A stretch of DNA of 64,000 nt from the NCBI GenBank assembly GCA_012064385.1, contig QRDG01001525.1:1426001-1490000 (forward strand). The letters run 5' to 3'. The notes below the pieces were generated by a model. That model did no database searches and was not told where the DNA came from. It saw nothing but the letters and a program-made list of their open reading frames with translations. Positions 47,051 through 59,240 of this stretch are shown here, one piece after another. This DNA is from Puccinellia tenuiflora (lineage: Eukaryota; Streptophyta; Magnoliopsida; Poales; Poaceae). Position 1 is the first letter of the stretch. Every line of letters begins with the position of its first letter. Position numbers and translations under genes: made by a program.

Positions 47051-48517
47051 TGGGTTAGTAATAAATGAGTTTTATATTTTCTTCCTGATCCTCTCCTTTG
47101 CGTTCCAACTCTTATTCTTATAAGAGCATCACTGAAATTACTGGGCCTAGCTAAAAGGCTTTAAAGAAAAGCGCTTATGGGAGGCAACCCATTTTTCTTT
47201 TAGTTTCTTTTTGATTTTCTTGAGTCATGGAGTATTTGTAGAAACTTCCTTGTATATTTTTCTTTTGGTTTTTTGTGCCAAAAATTAGCCTCTAATGCAT
47301 TGAAATTGCGAGGTGTTGTTTTGGTGTCTAGAAACAGATCCTGTGCGCCTGTTACAGAAAATCTTGAAAATCTCAGAACGTGATCTTTTTCTGGACATTT
47401 TTTACAGGAGGGCAGATACTTTTATTTATCTTTCATTAGTTTTAAGTTTTCTTATTTGAGCTACGGAAGAGCCTCTTAAAATTCGACCTTTACAGACTGT
47501 TCTGTTTTTGACAGATTCTGCTTTATTTGTATTCGCCTCTTTTACGAGCATTTTTGTGGTTCTTTTTGGAAGGAGTTCCACACTGAGACTTAGTAAACAG
47601 TAGATAATACTAAATAAAGTTTTTGCAATGTGTCTTGGTAGGACCCAAGTGGATTTTATTTTATGACTAGTAACCCCTCTAATCAGTTTATGAGAAGTTT
47701 TGTTAACCTAAACTCTGTACTGAGCGGGAATGCTGCTCGTGCATCCAAACCCCTTGAGCCAATATCTTTCAAGCAGTGTCCACCATACCTACCTATGCAT
47801 GGTATTTCTTGCCATTCCAAATAAATTTGTCATGTGCTACCTTCAAACTTTCAAAATACTCCTTTTTGTGCCTCTATTTTTAGCTCATGAGGAAGTAGTA
47901 GAGAAGTTTGTTATAACCCATGTCAAGCAAGGTCATTCCCCCTCTTTCACCTGATGAGTATGGAATCTGTGCTCATTTAAATTTGCCGAGAGCTGGCAAT
48001 GGTTCTCAGCCCGCAAAATATAAATACAACCAAAACTAAAATCTCCTTCACACATTGTATGTGAGAAATCATTCAACATTGGCTAGTGATAAAGAAAGGA
48101 GAAATATGAATGTTCTCGTTCCTCTATGGGAGCCGCTCTCAAAAATTCTAAAGCCTTGCTTGGTATGGGGAGACTAACGAATTTCTTTGCTATAGATATG
48201 TTGACGAAATCATACACCTCTCAAAATTGTTTTACATCTCTTTTTAAAACTTAAAAAGCTCTAGCACATGATTAATCCCTGCTTCCCTCTCCAAAGGGCC
48301 TTTCTTTTTACTTTTATGTTGAGTCAGTTTTCCTTTCTTACTGTATCTCCACAAAGCAAACATATTGAGTTGACTCTGGGTACAGTTGATTATATTATAT
48401 CTTTATGGCTAATCATGATTCTTTGTATTGACTTTATCCATGAAATAAGAATGTTGAAAGTTGAAGCTTTGCTGCAACTTGCAACTTCCTTTGTGTTGGC
48501 TTCAAATATTTTTGATA
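47051..48517 (+). other. Element B2 internal non-coding tail
   Basis: Homologous to B's 17409-18031 and 33891-38490 without the D and S insertions. The CCTCTAATCAGTTTATGAGAAG join at about 47676-47700 shows the uninterrupted D target site, and GGGAGACTAACG near 48168 the uninterrupted S target site. Confidence 0.85.
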
Positions 48518-51500
48518 ACGACTTGGTCGAATTTCTTGGCGAACGCGATGGCGGCCTGCGTGGCGGTCTCCCGCGCCTTGTTGCTGATGGCGCTCGGCGG
48601 TGCCATCACGTCCTTAAGGTCAAGTGAGGGCTGGAGCCTCACGAGGTTGCTGAAGATGTTGGTGACGGCGACGACAAGGAGCTCGCGGCTCTCCTCCACG
48701 ACGCGCTCGTCAAAACCCTTCGCGACCCCTTCAAGCCTCCCGAGGAATTGCTCGAAGAAGTACGAATACGTGGTTTCATTGTCGGTCGCTGCGGAGAAGG
48801 AGGGGACGTCGATCCTCAGATCGTCCCCGACCGCGTGCGCACGGCTCACCAAGCTTTGGAGAATGCTCTGGCGCTGGCGCGTCATGGACCGGTCAACCTG
48901 GTGCTGGTCCCGTGCCTACTCCACCAGAGCCGCGACCGGCCCCACCTGCTGCCGGAGCTCCTCCAGGTCTCTCTCCAGGGCGATGGCGTTCCCCTCCGCG
49001 CGAGCCTGGGTCTCCCGGGAGACCTCGAGGCAAGAGGTCAACCGCTTCTCCTCCTGCTCGAGCTCCTTGATGCAATTTTTGAACTCCTTGCGCTTGGACT
49101 TGAAGCGGTCCTCCTGCTTCGTGGCCTTCTCGTCATATTCTTTGGCGAGGCTCTCGCGGATGAGCTTGACCTTGGTGTCAGCCTCTTCTTGGATCCTCTT
49201 CTGCTCCGCCGCGAGGTTGGCTTCGTCCTTGGCCACCCGGCCCTCGCGCTCCTGCAGCTGCCCCTCGCGTGTGGCCTGGTCCTTCTCGAGCAGCTGGACC
49301 TGTTCCTCGCGCCTGTGAAGCTCCTTCTCGCGGAGGGAGAGCTCCTCCTCGTGCCGCTTCAGCTCTGCCTCGCGAGGCACCAGCTGCCCCTCGCGGGCAT
49401 CTAGCAGCTCGCGGAGCTCCTTTAGGCTGGCCCTTGCGACCTCGGAGTCAGCAGCAAACTTCTGCTCCGCGGCCGCTAGCTCGTCATGTTTGGAGGCGGT
49501 CTCCACCTCGAGCGCTTCCCTGGCGGCGTCGAGCTCTTCCATCACCTCCTGCGCCTCCCGCTTGACGCTGTCGCAGGTCTCTTTGGCGAAGCGGAGGGCC
49601 TCTTGGCGCTCCACCTGGGCCGCTGCGTCCTGCCGGCGGCACATCTCCACCCTCTTGTGAAGAAGGGCCCAGGCCTCGCTGAGCCTTGACCTTTCCTCCG
49701 CCAGGGCGCTTTCTTCTTCGGCGAGCTGCTCCTCCAGCCCGTCGAGCGCCCGCCGCGCCTGGTTGAGGACGATCCGGCGATGAATTGCTTGGCGCCGCGG
49801 CTCCTGCAGCGCCAAGGCTCCCGCACTACTGATGGGCGCGGAGTCCTCGATCCTCGTCGAGGCGCCCGGGGCCTCCTGCCTTGGGCCCACGACCGCCTCT
49901 GGTGCGGTCCGGGGGCTTGTGGGGGCGCCTCCCTCGACGCTCGCTTCGGTTGCCCTCTGGGGGCTGGGCGCCCTCTCGCGCTCAGCTCCAGCGCCAGTGG
50001 GCTCCGGAGGTGCCTCCGCCTCCTGCTCCTCAGGGGCGCCTCCGGCCCCCTCTGTGACGGCCACGTCCGCCGCGGCCTCGGGCGCATCGGCCCCATGTGG
50101 GGGAGCCTCCCCCTTCGTTGGAGGCGGCTCCATGACGATCTCCTCGTCCACCCTCTCCTCCTCCGTCTCGGTCTGGACGGGAGGAGTGGCCGTCCTTGTT
50201 GGCGACGGTGGCGCCACCTCTTCTACCACCTCCTCCGCATGGTGCTCGACCGCGGGAGGAGTCGCCGCCCGAGCCGAGGGCGACGCCACCTCTTCGGTCA
50301 CCTCCTCCTCGTGGTGCTCCACCGCGGGAGGAGTGGCCGCATGAACCGGCAACGGCGTGGCCTCCTCAACCACCACCACCTCCGCGCGGTGCTCGACCGT
50401 GGGAAGGACAGCTGCCTGCTGCGGCTCGTCGACCGCAGGCGTCTCCGCGACGACGCTGGCGGTCTCTCCAAGCTTGCGGAGCCGCCGCCTCTTTGGCTCC
50501 GCAGGTTGCCTGAAAGGAAGACAAGTTGAAGATCCTTCAATGCGGTTTTCTCATGAACAAAATGTTAAAGGAAAAAGGAAAAATCAAAGGCTTACTCATC
50601 GGCCATCACCCACACCCTCTTCTTCGCCTTGGGCGGCTGGGTGTTGCTTGCTCCGGCCTCCTCCCGAGCTGCTCCTGTCTCCGTGCGAGGAGTGTCTCTC
50701 GCGGTTGCGGCCCTCCTGTCGTGGACGGCCTTGGAGCGGGGTTCGCAGCGCCCTCCCCCACCGCCGCTCGTCTCCTCCTCCTCTTCGACGCGCTGGGAGC
50801 GGGCGACGCGGAAGGCACCCTCCTCGTCGCTGGAGGAGAGCACCTGGAGGTCCACCTCAGCAGGAACGCTCCTTGAGGAGCCGGCGTCCTCACCGGCGGG
50901 GTCTGTGCCCCTCGAGGCCTCGTCCTTGCCGAGGGTGTCCTTGCCTCTCGAGGCCTCTTCCTCAGCAGACTCCTCGGCCTCCTCAGGCTCCGGAGGCTCG
51001 TCCATGTACTCCGGCTCCGCCGCCCACGGGTTAGGGCGAGGCCCGCGGTGCCCCGCGGGCACAATTCCCCACTTGTCGAACGTGGGCATGCACGCGCGCT
51101 GCTCCACGATGCTCTCCTCGGTGAAGCAGATGAGTGGTTTGGCCTCCTCTTTGGTGGGGGACGGGACCTCCGACGTCGCGAAGAGGACGCCCATGATCTG
51201 GCGTAGTACCTCAGGCGCGAAGCCATCCTTGCTCAGGCGCATTGCGTCCTCCTTGCCGTTGTACCACCACACCGGCTCGGCGTGCAGCTGCAGGGGAGCG
51301 ATCCGGCGCCTCGTGAAGTATTTTGCCACCATCTGCCCGGTGACCCCTGCCTCGCGGATGCGTCGGATGCACTCGTACACCGCGTCAAGCTTCGAGCCCC
51401 TGAAGTCCGCGCTCGCCCAGCGCGCCCACTTCCTCGGGGGCCCCTCAGGCACATCCAGGAGAGGGTGTGTGGCCTTGGCGTCGACGAAGAGCCACTTCTC

Positions 51501-52061
51501 GCAGAACTTCTCCACCTTCTTCGTCACCTTGGTGATGGCGTTCTCACCGCACCAGGCGATGGGAATGTAGTTCTCGCTCCTGGCGTCAGCGATGCGGAAG
51601 GAGACGCATCCGAGCCGCTCGTTCTGCGCGGTGGACCGGAGGGAGTAGAAGCTGCGGAAGAGCGCCACCGAGGGGCGGATGCCGATGTAGGATGGAGTTG
51701 GGATGAAGATGGCGAGGATGAGGATGGAGTTGGGATGAAGATGAAGCAGCTGGATCTGGTACACCTCCACGATCGCCAGGAGGAAGTCGGAGAACGGCGG
51801 AACCAGGCCGGCGTAGAGAGTATGGAGGAAGATGAGGTAGAACGCCTCGGTGAGCCTGCTGCCGGCCGGCCTCATCTCGGTGGTACCATGCTCGTTGGTA
51901 CTCACCGCCGCCAGGTGGCGCACCTTGGCTATCCCCGCCGCGGTGACGCGGGTCCGCGGTAGTGCTCCCTCGAGAGCAGCAGTGCGCGCCATCGCCGCCG
52001 ATGTGCCGGCCTGCATCGCGGCCTTGCCCTTCGGGTCGACGTTGTTTCTCTTGGGCGCCAT
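48518..52061 (-). pseudogene. Antisense extra ORF of element E, Transposase_28-like, 3' truncated
   Basis: Exon 1: ATG at 52061 to about 50592, 489 codons without a stop, with the same conserved blocks as D (GLVPPFSDFLLAIVEVY, YIGIRPSVALFRSFY). A GT-AG intron (about 50595-50511) leads to exon 2, which is open to about 48916: a Pro/Glu/Thr-rich linker with repeated ATPPAVEHH blocks, then a long charged coiled coil. A TAG at 48916-48918 precedes the last part (to 48518), cut off at the B2 junction. Compared with D it lacks the internal stops, so this copy best shows the intended protein. A small insertion near 51690 duplicates part of an FIPTPSYIG/HLHPNSIL stretch. Confidence 0.82.
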
Positions 52062-52351
52062 TGGTCACCGGAGAAGAAGATGAAGACTCTGGAGTTGGAG
52101 CTCTCTGGGGAGATTGGAGGCGTGGGGAGAAGTGTGCGGAGGAGTTATGGGAGAAGTGACGGGCGCCGACCGCGCGCCCAGGCTTTATTGACCGGCTCCC
52201 GAGTCGTGGCGGGCCCCGCCACATCGCCCGTTGGAGCCGAGGAAGTCGTGGCCGCGGGTGCAACCGCTGCGCTCCACGTGTCGCGGCCCTGTCAGGCATC
52301 TTTGGCCCCTCGACGCTTCGCCTTCGTCCATGGGCCTCGGCGTGCCCGTCG

Positions 52352-52367
52352 CGGGCCCGGGGGCTAC
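52352..52367 (+). promoter_or_regulatory. Element E polypurine tract
   Basis: GGGCCCGGGGGCTAC lies directly upstream of the 3' LTR and is shared with D. Confidence 0.65.
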
Positions 52368-53429
52368 TGTCGTTACAGTGGAAACCAGGGTACCACGGGC
52401 CGGCCTGCCAGGGCCCACAAGTTTCTTTGGATGATTTTCGCTAAGGGCCAGGCTCTCCAGCCTGGCGAGCCTCGCGAGGGTTTTTCCCTCGCGAGGGATC
52501 TTTTTCTCCTCGCCGAGGGTTTCCTCCCTTGGCGAGGGACCGCTCCTCGACAGGGTGTCTTCGACACCACCCGCAGTTCTGCTAAGGACCAAGCTGAAGG
52601 GCTCGGCGAGGCTTTTTGCCTCGCGAGGCTCCTTCCTCATGAAGCAATCTCTGCCTCCACGGCAGGGCGCACATGGGCACTGCGCCCCTGTGCAGGGTGA
52701 CGCGCGCGCCTGCGCGCGATGACGCCGACGCCGCAGTTGCCGTTTTCATTTATAAAGGAGTCAACAAAGCAGCACTGAGCAGAGCGGACAACGAGTATTG
52801 CCACTTTGGTGATAAGGGAACCGTCTGCAGCTACGCTCCAAGGGCGACGTCACTGTGGGACCCGTTCCACCTCCGCAGCGCCAGCCCGCTGCCCGTTGGA
52901 CGGTGGCCTTTTCCAGCTTTGGTGACGCCGTCCCTGCCATGGACCGCGTCCACGGCCTTCACCTTTCTAGTGGACTTCACCTTTATTGTGCACCGCGGCT
53001 CCTCCTTCGTCGCCATGTGGTAACCCTTCCCGCCCAAATGTTTGGGCGGAAGAGGTCCGAGATGCCTATAAAAGGAGGGGAGGCACGCCTGTGCAAAGGG
53101 TTCGATTCCCTGGAGAGCTCGACGCTGGTTCGCATCCTAGCTCAAGATCTAGGGTTAGCCATTGTTAGCCACCTCGAGCTCGAGAAGCTCTCCCTGTACT
53201 ATACACTCTCCAAGCAGTGCAATACACCGAAGCAGGACGTAGGGGTTTTACCTCCACAAGAGGGCCCTGAACCTGGGTAAGACCGAGCGTCCATCTCTGC
53301 AGTGTTGTCCCGCAGCGAGTCCGACGAGCACCGTCGCCGGAGCATGTTGAGGGTTGTTTGATTCCGCGTTCAGCCCCTTACCTCGATCCTTCTCGAGACA
53401 CACCCAGTTCCTGGGACAGTTCTCCGACA
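52368..53429 (+). repeat. Element E 3' LTR
   Basis: 1062 bp, TGTCGTTACAG.. to ..CTCCGACA; it is the reverse-complement match of D's LTRs. TATA-like TATAAAAGG at 53067-53075. Confidence 0.9.
53067..53075 (+). promoter_or_regulatory. TATA-like box in element E LTR
   Basis: TATAAAAGG in the U3-type region, at the same place as the box in D's LTR. Confidence 0.6.
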
Positions 53430-54003
53430 GCCGTCCCAAGAAGGACGCAACCTTTCGACTAAAATCGTCGGATTCTCCTTCAGATTCAAGGTCCTGCGCC
53501 ATATGGGCAGTGTCCCCTGATCCGGCTTCTGAATCAGCCCAGGCCTGCAAAGCAGGAAGGATAGACTCAGGTTCTCTCATCGACTCGTTAGAGCCGGATT
53601 CTCCTATGGTGCCAACAAAGTGGAAGTCCGGCGCCGCCATAGTGGAACTTGCGTCGTCTTCGGAATCTTCATCATCAGCGTCGAGAGCTAATCCAGATCG
53701 GCGATCTCCTCAGAGTCCAGATCCAATCCGTCGTCAAAGTTGCTGGGGTGGGTGGCGGGCACTCAAGGTGAAGCCGAGATTGTCCAGAGCCTTGGCGTTG
53801 AAGCCGACGAAGATGTCGATGCCGCCGATGGAGACCGTGGACCAGCCGGCGGGATCCTTCTTTGCCGGCGTCCAAAAGCCGTCGTTGATGACGTGGCCAG
53901 CTCCTGTCTCGTCAAAGTAGCTGACCAAGCCGACCGCGATGGTGTCGCCGATTCCGCCAGCAGATCCTGCCCGGAACGTAACCCCGGACATCTCTTGCCC
54001 CAC
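53430..54003 (-). pseudogene. Element F gag-like ORF fragment, unknown
   Basis: Minus-strand coding begins at about 54003 (MSGVTFRAGSAGG..) just downstream of a PBS, runs through GWSTVSIGGIDIFVGFNAKA, then in a shifted frame into an acidic segment (ESEGESDDFSRKVASFL) up to the E boundary at 53430. Its position suggests a gag or leader ORF of an LTR element, but I do not recognise a gag domain. Confidence 0.5.
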
Positions 54004-54016
54004 GGTGGGCGCCAAC
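53997..54016 (-). promoter_or_regulatory. Element F primer binding site
   Basis: On the minus strand TTGGCGCCCACCGTGGGG starts directly inside the LTR, of the kind used by Tat-type gypsy elements. Confidence 0.6.
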
Positions 54017-54509
54017 TGTTGGTATTGTCGAATCTAGCCGCGATAGGGGTGCCATCGAGCTAGGTAGAGAGGTGGGAATAGGAGATGAGGGATATTCCGG
54101 TGACGGGATGAGCACGAGTTTACCCAGCTTCGGATCTCGCAATGGTGACGAAACCCTACGTGCTGCTATAATTCACTATAAGGCAATATGCGACAATTAC
54201 AATGAAAGTTGTGTGTCGTCCCGTAGGCCTGCTATAAAGACGTCTGGACCTAGGGCTTACAGGAGGAAACCTAACCAACTAAGTCACAGAGTTCTACTCT
54301 AACACGGCTTGGGCCATGCCTTAAGTGCTATGTCATCCTCAATGCGGGCCGGCTTCTAGAACCTTCCCTTAGCGGATGGGCCTCCTGCGCTTCACCGTAC
54401 TGGGCCGCCCGGTAAACCGGATTTTTTCGGCTTACCACCACTATGGGCCACCCTGGTACGCTGGCTTTAATCACCTTCGTGAGGGTACTTGTTCGGTATA
54501 ACCCCAACA
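54017..54509 (-). repeat. Element F LTR
   Basis: 493 bp with inverted ends TGTTGG and CCAACA. The PBS on its left makes it a 5' LTR of a minus-strand element. Following bases ACAAC could be a TSD; the left mate is lost. Confidence 0.78.
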
Positions 54510-54882
54510 ACAACTAAAGTGAAAGAGAGAGTAACCAACATTAGTAACATCCTGAACACCATGACGCAGACGATTAGCAGCTGGTGAGCGTCGTGGACGG
54601 CTTCCAAATACCGAGCAAGCAGCGATCGCACACACGATGGACCAGCCGATGGTGTTGGGGCCGCTGGCCAAAGCCTCAGCGACGGCCATGACACCGTAGG
54701 AGGAACCGACCCACACCACGGTTGCCGGCAAGGTGGAGGTCAGACGACTTCCCAATGAACATGCAGCGAGCGCACACATGATTGAAAAAGGAAGAGAAAA
54801 ACCACGGCGCCAGCCAGCAAAACTTCACTATATCGGGTCGGTAACAACTCGTACTACCGCGGGGCTACCGCCCTCTGCAACA
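54510..54882. other. Unassigned sequence and LTR end of copia fragment G
   Basis: The right end (..CTCTGCAACA, 54882) abuts a copia PBS, so at least the last part is a copia LTR end. A minus-strand open stretch at 54471-54779 has hydrophobic residues but no family I recognise and crosses the LTR F border, so it is not called as a gene. Confidence 0.45.
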
Positions 54883-54884
54883 AG

Positions 54885-55519
54885 TGGTATTAGAGGCTTG
54901 TTTCAGATTAGGTGTGTTTCGATGAAATCGATCAAGTTTGATCTATCGTTGTTGGATATCAAGACGAGATTTTCTCTATGGCAAGTCAAGATACGTGTGT
55001 TTCTATCGCAACCTTCGGATCTTGATGAGGCGTTAGATGGATTTGGAAGAAAGGACGCAAAGTCATGGACCCCCGAGGAAAAGCGCAAGGATCGTAAGGC
55101 TTTGTCTATGATTCAACTTCATCTATCGACTGATATTTGCAAGAAGTGCTGCAGGAGAAACCCGCTACAGCTTTGTGATCTGCATGTCCAAGGATCTAAC
55201 CAGCAAGATGCACGTGAAGTGGAATTTGTTCACGCACAAGATGCAAAGAAGGTGGTTCGGTGATGACCATGTATCGATCTTTAAGGGATCGTTGCCGGCC
55301 TAGTTGTCGATGGAGGTAAATATGTGACGAAGATTTAGCTCTTCTTCTGTTATGTTCGCTTCTTAGTTCCTTTATAACCTACGACATACCATACTATTAG
55401 GTCGTGATGATCTAACCCTTGCGGAAGTATATGAGGCCCTGCAGACCAGGGAACAGATGAAAAGGTATGGTACAGTCTGACACATCGTCCTCCAAGGGCG
55501 ATGCATTGCAGGTTCGAGG
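54885..55519 (+). pseudogene. Copia fragment G: PBS and gag
   Basis: PBS TGGTATTAGAGGC at 54885 (mutated initiator-Met type). Gag ATG at 54922: MKSIKFDLSLLDIKTRFSLW, then DEALDGFGRKDAKSW and RKDRKALSMIQLHLSTDI, the standard Ty1/copia gag start. Frameshifts follow, with later pieces KDLTSKMHVKW and GRDDLTLAEVYEALQTREQM in other frames. It is cut at 55519 by LTR H. Confidence 0.88.
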
Positions 55520-57365
55520 TGTTGGGAATATGCCCTAGAGGCAATAATAAAATGGTTATTAGCATATTTATGTTTATGTAATAGTTTATTATCCGTGCTA
55601 TAATTGTATTAACCGGAAACATAATACATGTGTGGAATATAAACAACCAGTTGTCCCTAGTAAGCCTCTACCGGACTAGTTCGTTAGTCAAGAGATGGTT
55701 AGAGTTTCCTAACCATGGACTTGTTATAGTCACTTAATAACGGAGTCATATCATTAGGATTAATGATGTGATGGATAAGACCCAATAATAAAGTGTTGCA
55801 ATTGATCGTGTCACACAAGTTTCATTGCCAACGCTTTTAGTATGCCAAGTATAGTTTCCTTAGACCATGGGATTATGTCACTCCCGTTTACCGAAGGAAT
55901 GCTTTGTGGACATCAAACGTCACTTCGTAACTCGGTGATTATAAAGGTGGCTTTCAGGTATCTCCGATGGTATTTGTTGGGTGACATTGAATCAAGATTG
56001 GGATATGTCCTTCCTTGTGACGGAAAAAGATATCTCTGGGACCCTCTCAGTAATATAGCATCAGAAAGGTTGCAACCATGTGATTATGTGGTAATCACAG
56101 CGATCCTATATTATGGATGAGTAAAGAGAACTTGCAGGTAACGAGATGAAACTAGATATGGAGATATCGACGATCGAATCTCGGGCAACTTAAATATCGG
56201 TGAGACAAAGGGAATCATATACGAGATTACGAATCCCTAGCATCGTGGTTCAATCAATAAGGAACTTCGTTGAATATGTAGGAAGTCATATGGGCATCCT
56301 GGTCCCGCTATTGATTATTGATATGATCATGTCTGCATGTTCTCGAACCCGTAGGGTCACACACTTAACGCTCCGATGTAGCTAGGGTTAGCGATGAGAT
56401 AATTGATGGTATGAACGAATGGTGATTCGAAGTCTCGGATGGGATCCCGGCCGTCACGAGGAGTTCCGGAAGAGTCCGGAGAATAAGATTCATATAAGCA
56501 AAGTGGTTTCCGGAGGTATCAAAAGGTTCGGGAATGTTACGATAGAGTACCGGAATATTCTAGAAGGTTCTAGAGGGGTCTAGAAGTGGGGTACATAGGA
56601 GTATGGGGCCCACATGGGATAAAGGGGTGGTGGACTGGCCTCATAGGCCAGCCGCACCACCAGGGCATCAAAGGCCCATGCGGGCCAAAGGGGCCCATAA
56701 GGGGGGGGGCGGCCAAACCCTAACCCTAGGGGCTGGCTTGGGGGCCAAGGCACCCCAGCCGCCGGCCCTAGGGAGGCCTTGTGGCACACCCCCCTGCCAC
56801 CTATATACGGAGGGGCAAGGGGAGGGGTGTGGCACCCCATTGGGAGCCCTTGTGGCAAACGCTAGCCGCACCCCCTATGCTCCTCCACCTCCACCTCTTG
56901 CGCCACCCCTCCCTGAGGGCTACGCGAGCTACACCTCCTCCCTTGCTGCACCACCCCTAGCCGTGGGGCTGCTGCACTATGTCATCCTTCACCTCCTCGT
57001 GCCATGGCTTAGGCGAAGCCATGCTCGTGGAGATCTACACCATTCACGCCATCACAACCGTCGTGGTGCCGAGATCTATCTAGCCACGTCCTCCTCGCTT
57101 GCGGGATCAAGGAGTGGATGTCTACATCGAGCCGTACGTGTGGATACCGCAGAGGTGCTGCTCTTGCGGCGCTTCATCGGATTGGATCTTCGAGGAAATG
57201 CATCTCCTCTGCACCGACTAGCCAACCCCTGCACTGACAAAAGCATTTGTTCGATCTTCAAGGGTAAGAGATTGGATCTCGCCTTCGCTACCTTCGTCTA
57301 ATAGATCTAGATCGTGGGATTTCTTCCGCTTGTTTCGTAGGAAAAATTTTGTTTTCTATGCAACA
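55520..57365 (+). repeat. Element H LTR (BARE/Angela type)
   Basis: Its start, the 'gaatctcgggca' and 'cccgtagggtc' blocks and its length match the BARE-1/Angela LTR family as I know it. An open stretch in 56603-57301 is LTR-derived, not a gene. Confidence 0.88.
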
Positions 57366-58626
57366 ACCCCTTCAGTGGTATTAGAGCCAGGTTTTTTCGT
57401 AGATGTTGGTGCGATTAGAACACAAGGAGTTGTGGGCATTGATATTTTATGTTGCTACCTTCTCACGTGCACTTTGCGTCTTCGCGGTATTGTGAGATTG
57501 AAGCGGCCCGGACTAACCTTACTCGTCCACGCACGAGAGACCGTTCCCGATAGACATGCAACTTGTATTGCATAAGTGGCTGGCGGGTGTCTGTTTCTCT
57601 TACTTTAGTGAAGATGCATTTTCAATGGAAGGCCTTCAAAAGGATGAGTAAATAAGCAACTACTATATCACCGTTGTGGGTTTTGCGTAGCTTAGAACGG
57701 TTCTATCTCGTTGACCCAAGCCACGTAAAATTGCATCACCAAGTAGAGGACGTCTAACTTGTTTTTGCAGGGGGTCATGTGATGTGGTATGGCCAATGTG
57801 TGATTTGTGATAATGTATGCAATGATCATGTTTATAATCTTTCATGACTTGCATGTCAATGAGTACGGCAACCGGCAGGAGCCGTATGGTTGTCTATTAT
57901 TTTATGTGACCTGCGTGTCATTGAATCACGATGTAATTGCTTTACTTTATTTCTAAGAGTAGCATTAGTTGTAGTTGCAATAGTTGGTGCACAACCATGG
58001 TGATGGCGCACAATGATGGAGATCATGCCGGTGATGGAGATCATGATGCCGGTGCTTTTGAGATGGAGATCAAAGGCACAGAAGAAAGGCCATATCATAT
58101 CACAATCATGAATTGCATGTGATGTAATCCTTTATGCACCTTATTGTTATGCTTAGATGTGATCACGCGATAGCATGATAAGGTGATCTCTCACGTTAAT
58201 ATCAAGTTGTGTTCTCCCCTAGTATGCACCATTGCCAAAGTTCTTCGTTTCGAAGCACCACGTGATGATCGGGTGTGTAGATTCTATGTTCACATACAAC
58301 GGGTGTAAGCCAGATTTACACACCGCGGAAATACTACGGTTCCTTGACGAGCCTAGCATGTACACACATGGCCTCGGAACACAAGAACCGAAAGGTTAAA
58401 CACGAGTCATATGAATGATATGATCAACATGATGATGTTCACCATTGAAGCTACATCATCTCACGTGATGATCGGTTGTGGTGTAGTGGATTTGGATCGT
58501 GTGTCACTAAAACAACCTGAGAGATGTTGAGTTTAGTGGGAGTTCATGTAATAATTTTGATTAAGATGAACTAAAATTATCATAAAACAAAAGTCCTAAA
58601 GAGTCTTGTAAAAATCCTTGTAGATC
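57366..58626 (+). other. Element H untranslated leader
   Basis: Contains the PBS (about 57376) and the typical BARE-type leader blocks (for example 'cgtctaacttgtttttgcaggg', 'gagccgtatggttgtc' and 'ccacgtgatgatcgggtgtg'). No coding sequence. Confidence 0.75.
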
Positions 58627-59240
58627 ATGGTCGACTACGGTAGTCTATTTGTTGCTAAAGAACTACGTCTCGATGGGTCAATTTTTGAGTGGTACCTGCG
58701 TCTGAAAGAAGTCCTACACACCATGCTGAGCTCTACGTGTTAGATGAACGATTAGAAGAATACCCAAATATTTCTGCAAGCGATGAAGAGTACATGGAGT
58801 GGTTTTGAACACCTACTTGAAAGTCAAGTGGATGATGTGCACCTTCATGAATTCTGACCTAAGTAGACAATTCAAGAACTTGATTACAATGGAGATTGTT
58901 GATGAGCTGAAAAATAGTTTTTCAGCACAAGTTAGAATTGCAAGGTTTGAATGTCTGAACGTTTTTCTTTCACTCAAGATGGAAGAGAACACTTGCTTGG
59001 GGCAACACCTGAGGATAATGCATGAGATACATCATCGTCTAGTGCTTGTTTGGAACTACGAGATGAATGGCGATTTCGCGATAGATGGGGTGCTACGCTA
59101 GCTTCTCCCCAGCTTCAAGAATAATGCCGGAGACTAGGTCATGGGAAGGGATTTGATCACCTTCTATGAGTTTGTGTCTCGGCTGCGTCATGTCAAAGTG
59201 GAACCCATAGCAAGAGAAGTTGACAATGCAGAAAGTATAT
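58627..59240 (+). pseudogene. Element H copia gag fragment
   Basis: Starts MVDYGSLFVAKELRLDGSIF (58627). Early TAG stops near 58741 and 58753 and frame changes follow. The later part MEIVDELKNSFSAQVRIARF..EENTCLGQHLRIMHEIHHRL (58889-59040) is a standard copia gag. A zinc-knuckle-like CNC segment follows at about 59278. No protease, integrase or RT is visible afterwards. Confidence 0.82.

Larger units (their letters stand above)
44297..48517 (+). mobile_element. Element B2: second Sabrina-like element, 3' truncated
   Basis: LTR (44297-45676) starts with a mutated TCATACGTGTC. It has a tRNA-Asp PBS, the same acidic ORF as B and the same non-coding tail. It is inserted in C's gag. Its right side ends at about 48517, where the reading frame and base composition switch abruptly to element E's antisense ORF. 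The 3' LTR is missing. Confidence 0.85.
48518..53429 (+). mobile_element. Element E: 3' half of a Tat-type element (aORF + 3' LTR)
   Basis: Plus-oriented relative of D. It keeps the antisense ORF (minus strand), a PPT and the 3' LTR (52368-53429), and has lost everything upstream. The left break cuts the antisense ORF 3' end at ..KKFDQVV and joins B2. Confidence 0.88.
55520..59240 (+). mobile_element. Element H: BARE/Angela-type copia, LTR + leader + gag
   Basis: LTR 55520-57365 (1846 bp, close to the 1.8 kb known for BARE-1/Angela), starting TGTTGGGAATATGCCC and ending CAACA. A PBS-like TGGTATTAGAGCC at 57376 and a long leader follow. The gag fragment begins at 58627. Inserted into G's gag. 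Pol was not found and the 3' LTR is absent. Confidence 0.88.

Noticed and set aside
54471..54779. Possible membrane-protein fragment on the minus strand
   Set aside because: Crosses the LTR F border, has no recognisable family and no splice or start context.
56603..57301. 232-codon open frame in the BARE-type LTR
   Set aside because: Lies wholly in the LTR H and reflects low stop density in GC-rich LTR DNA.
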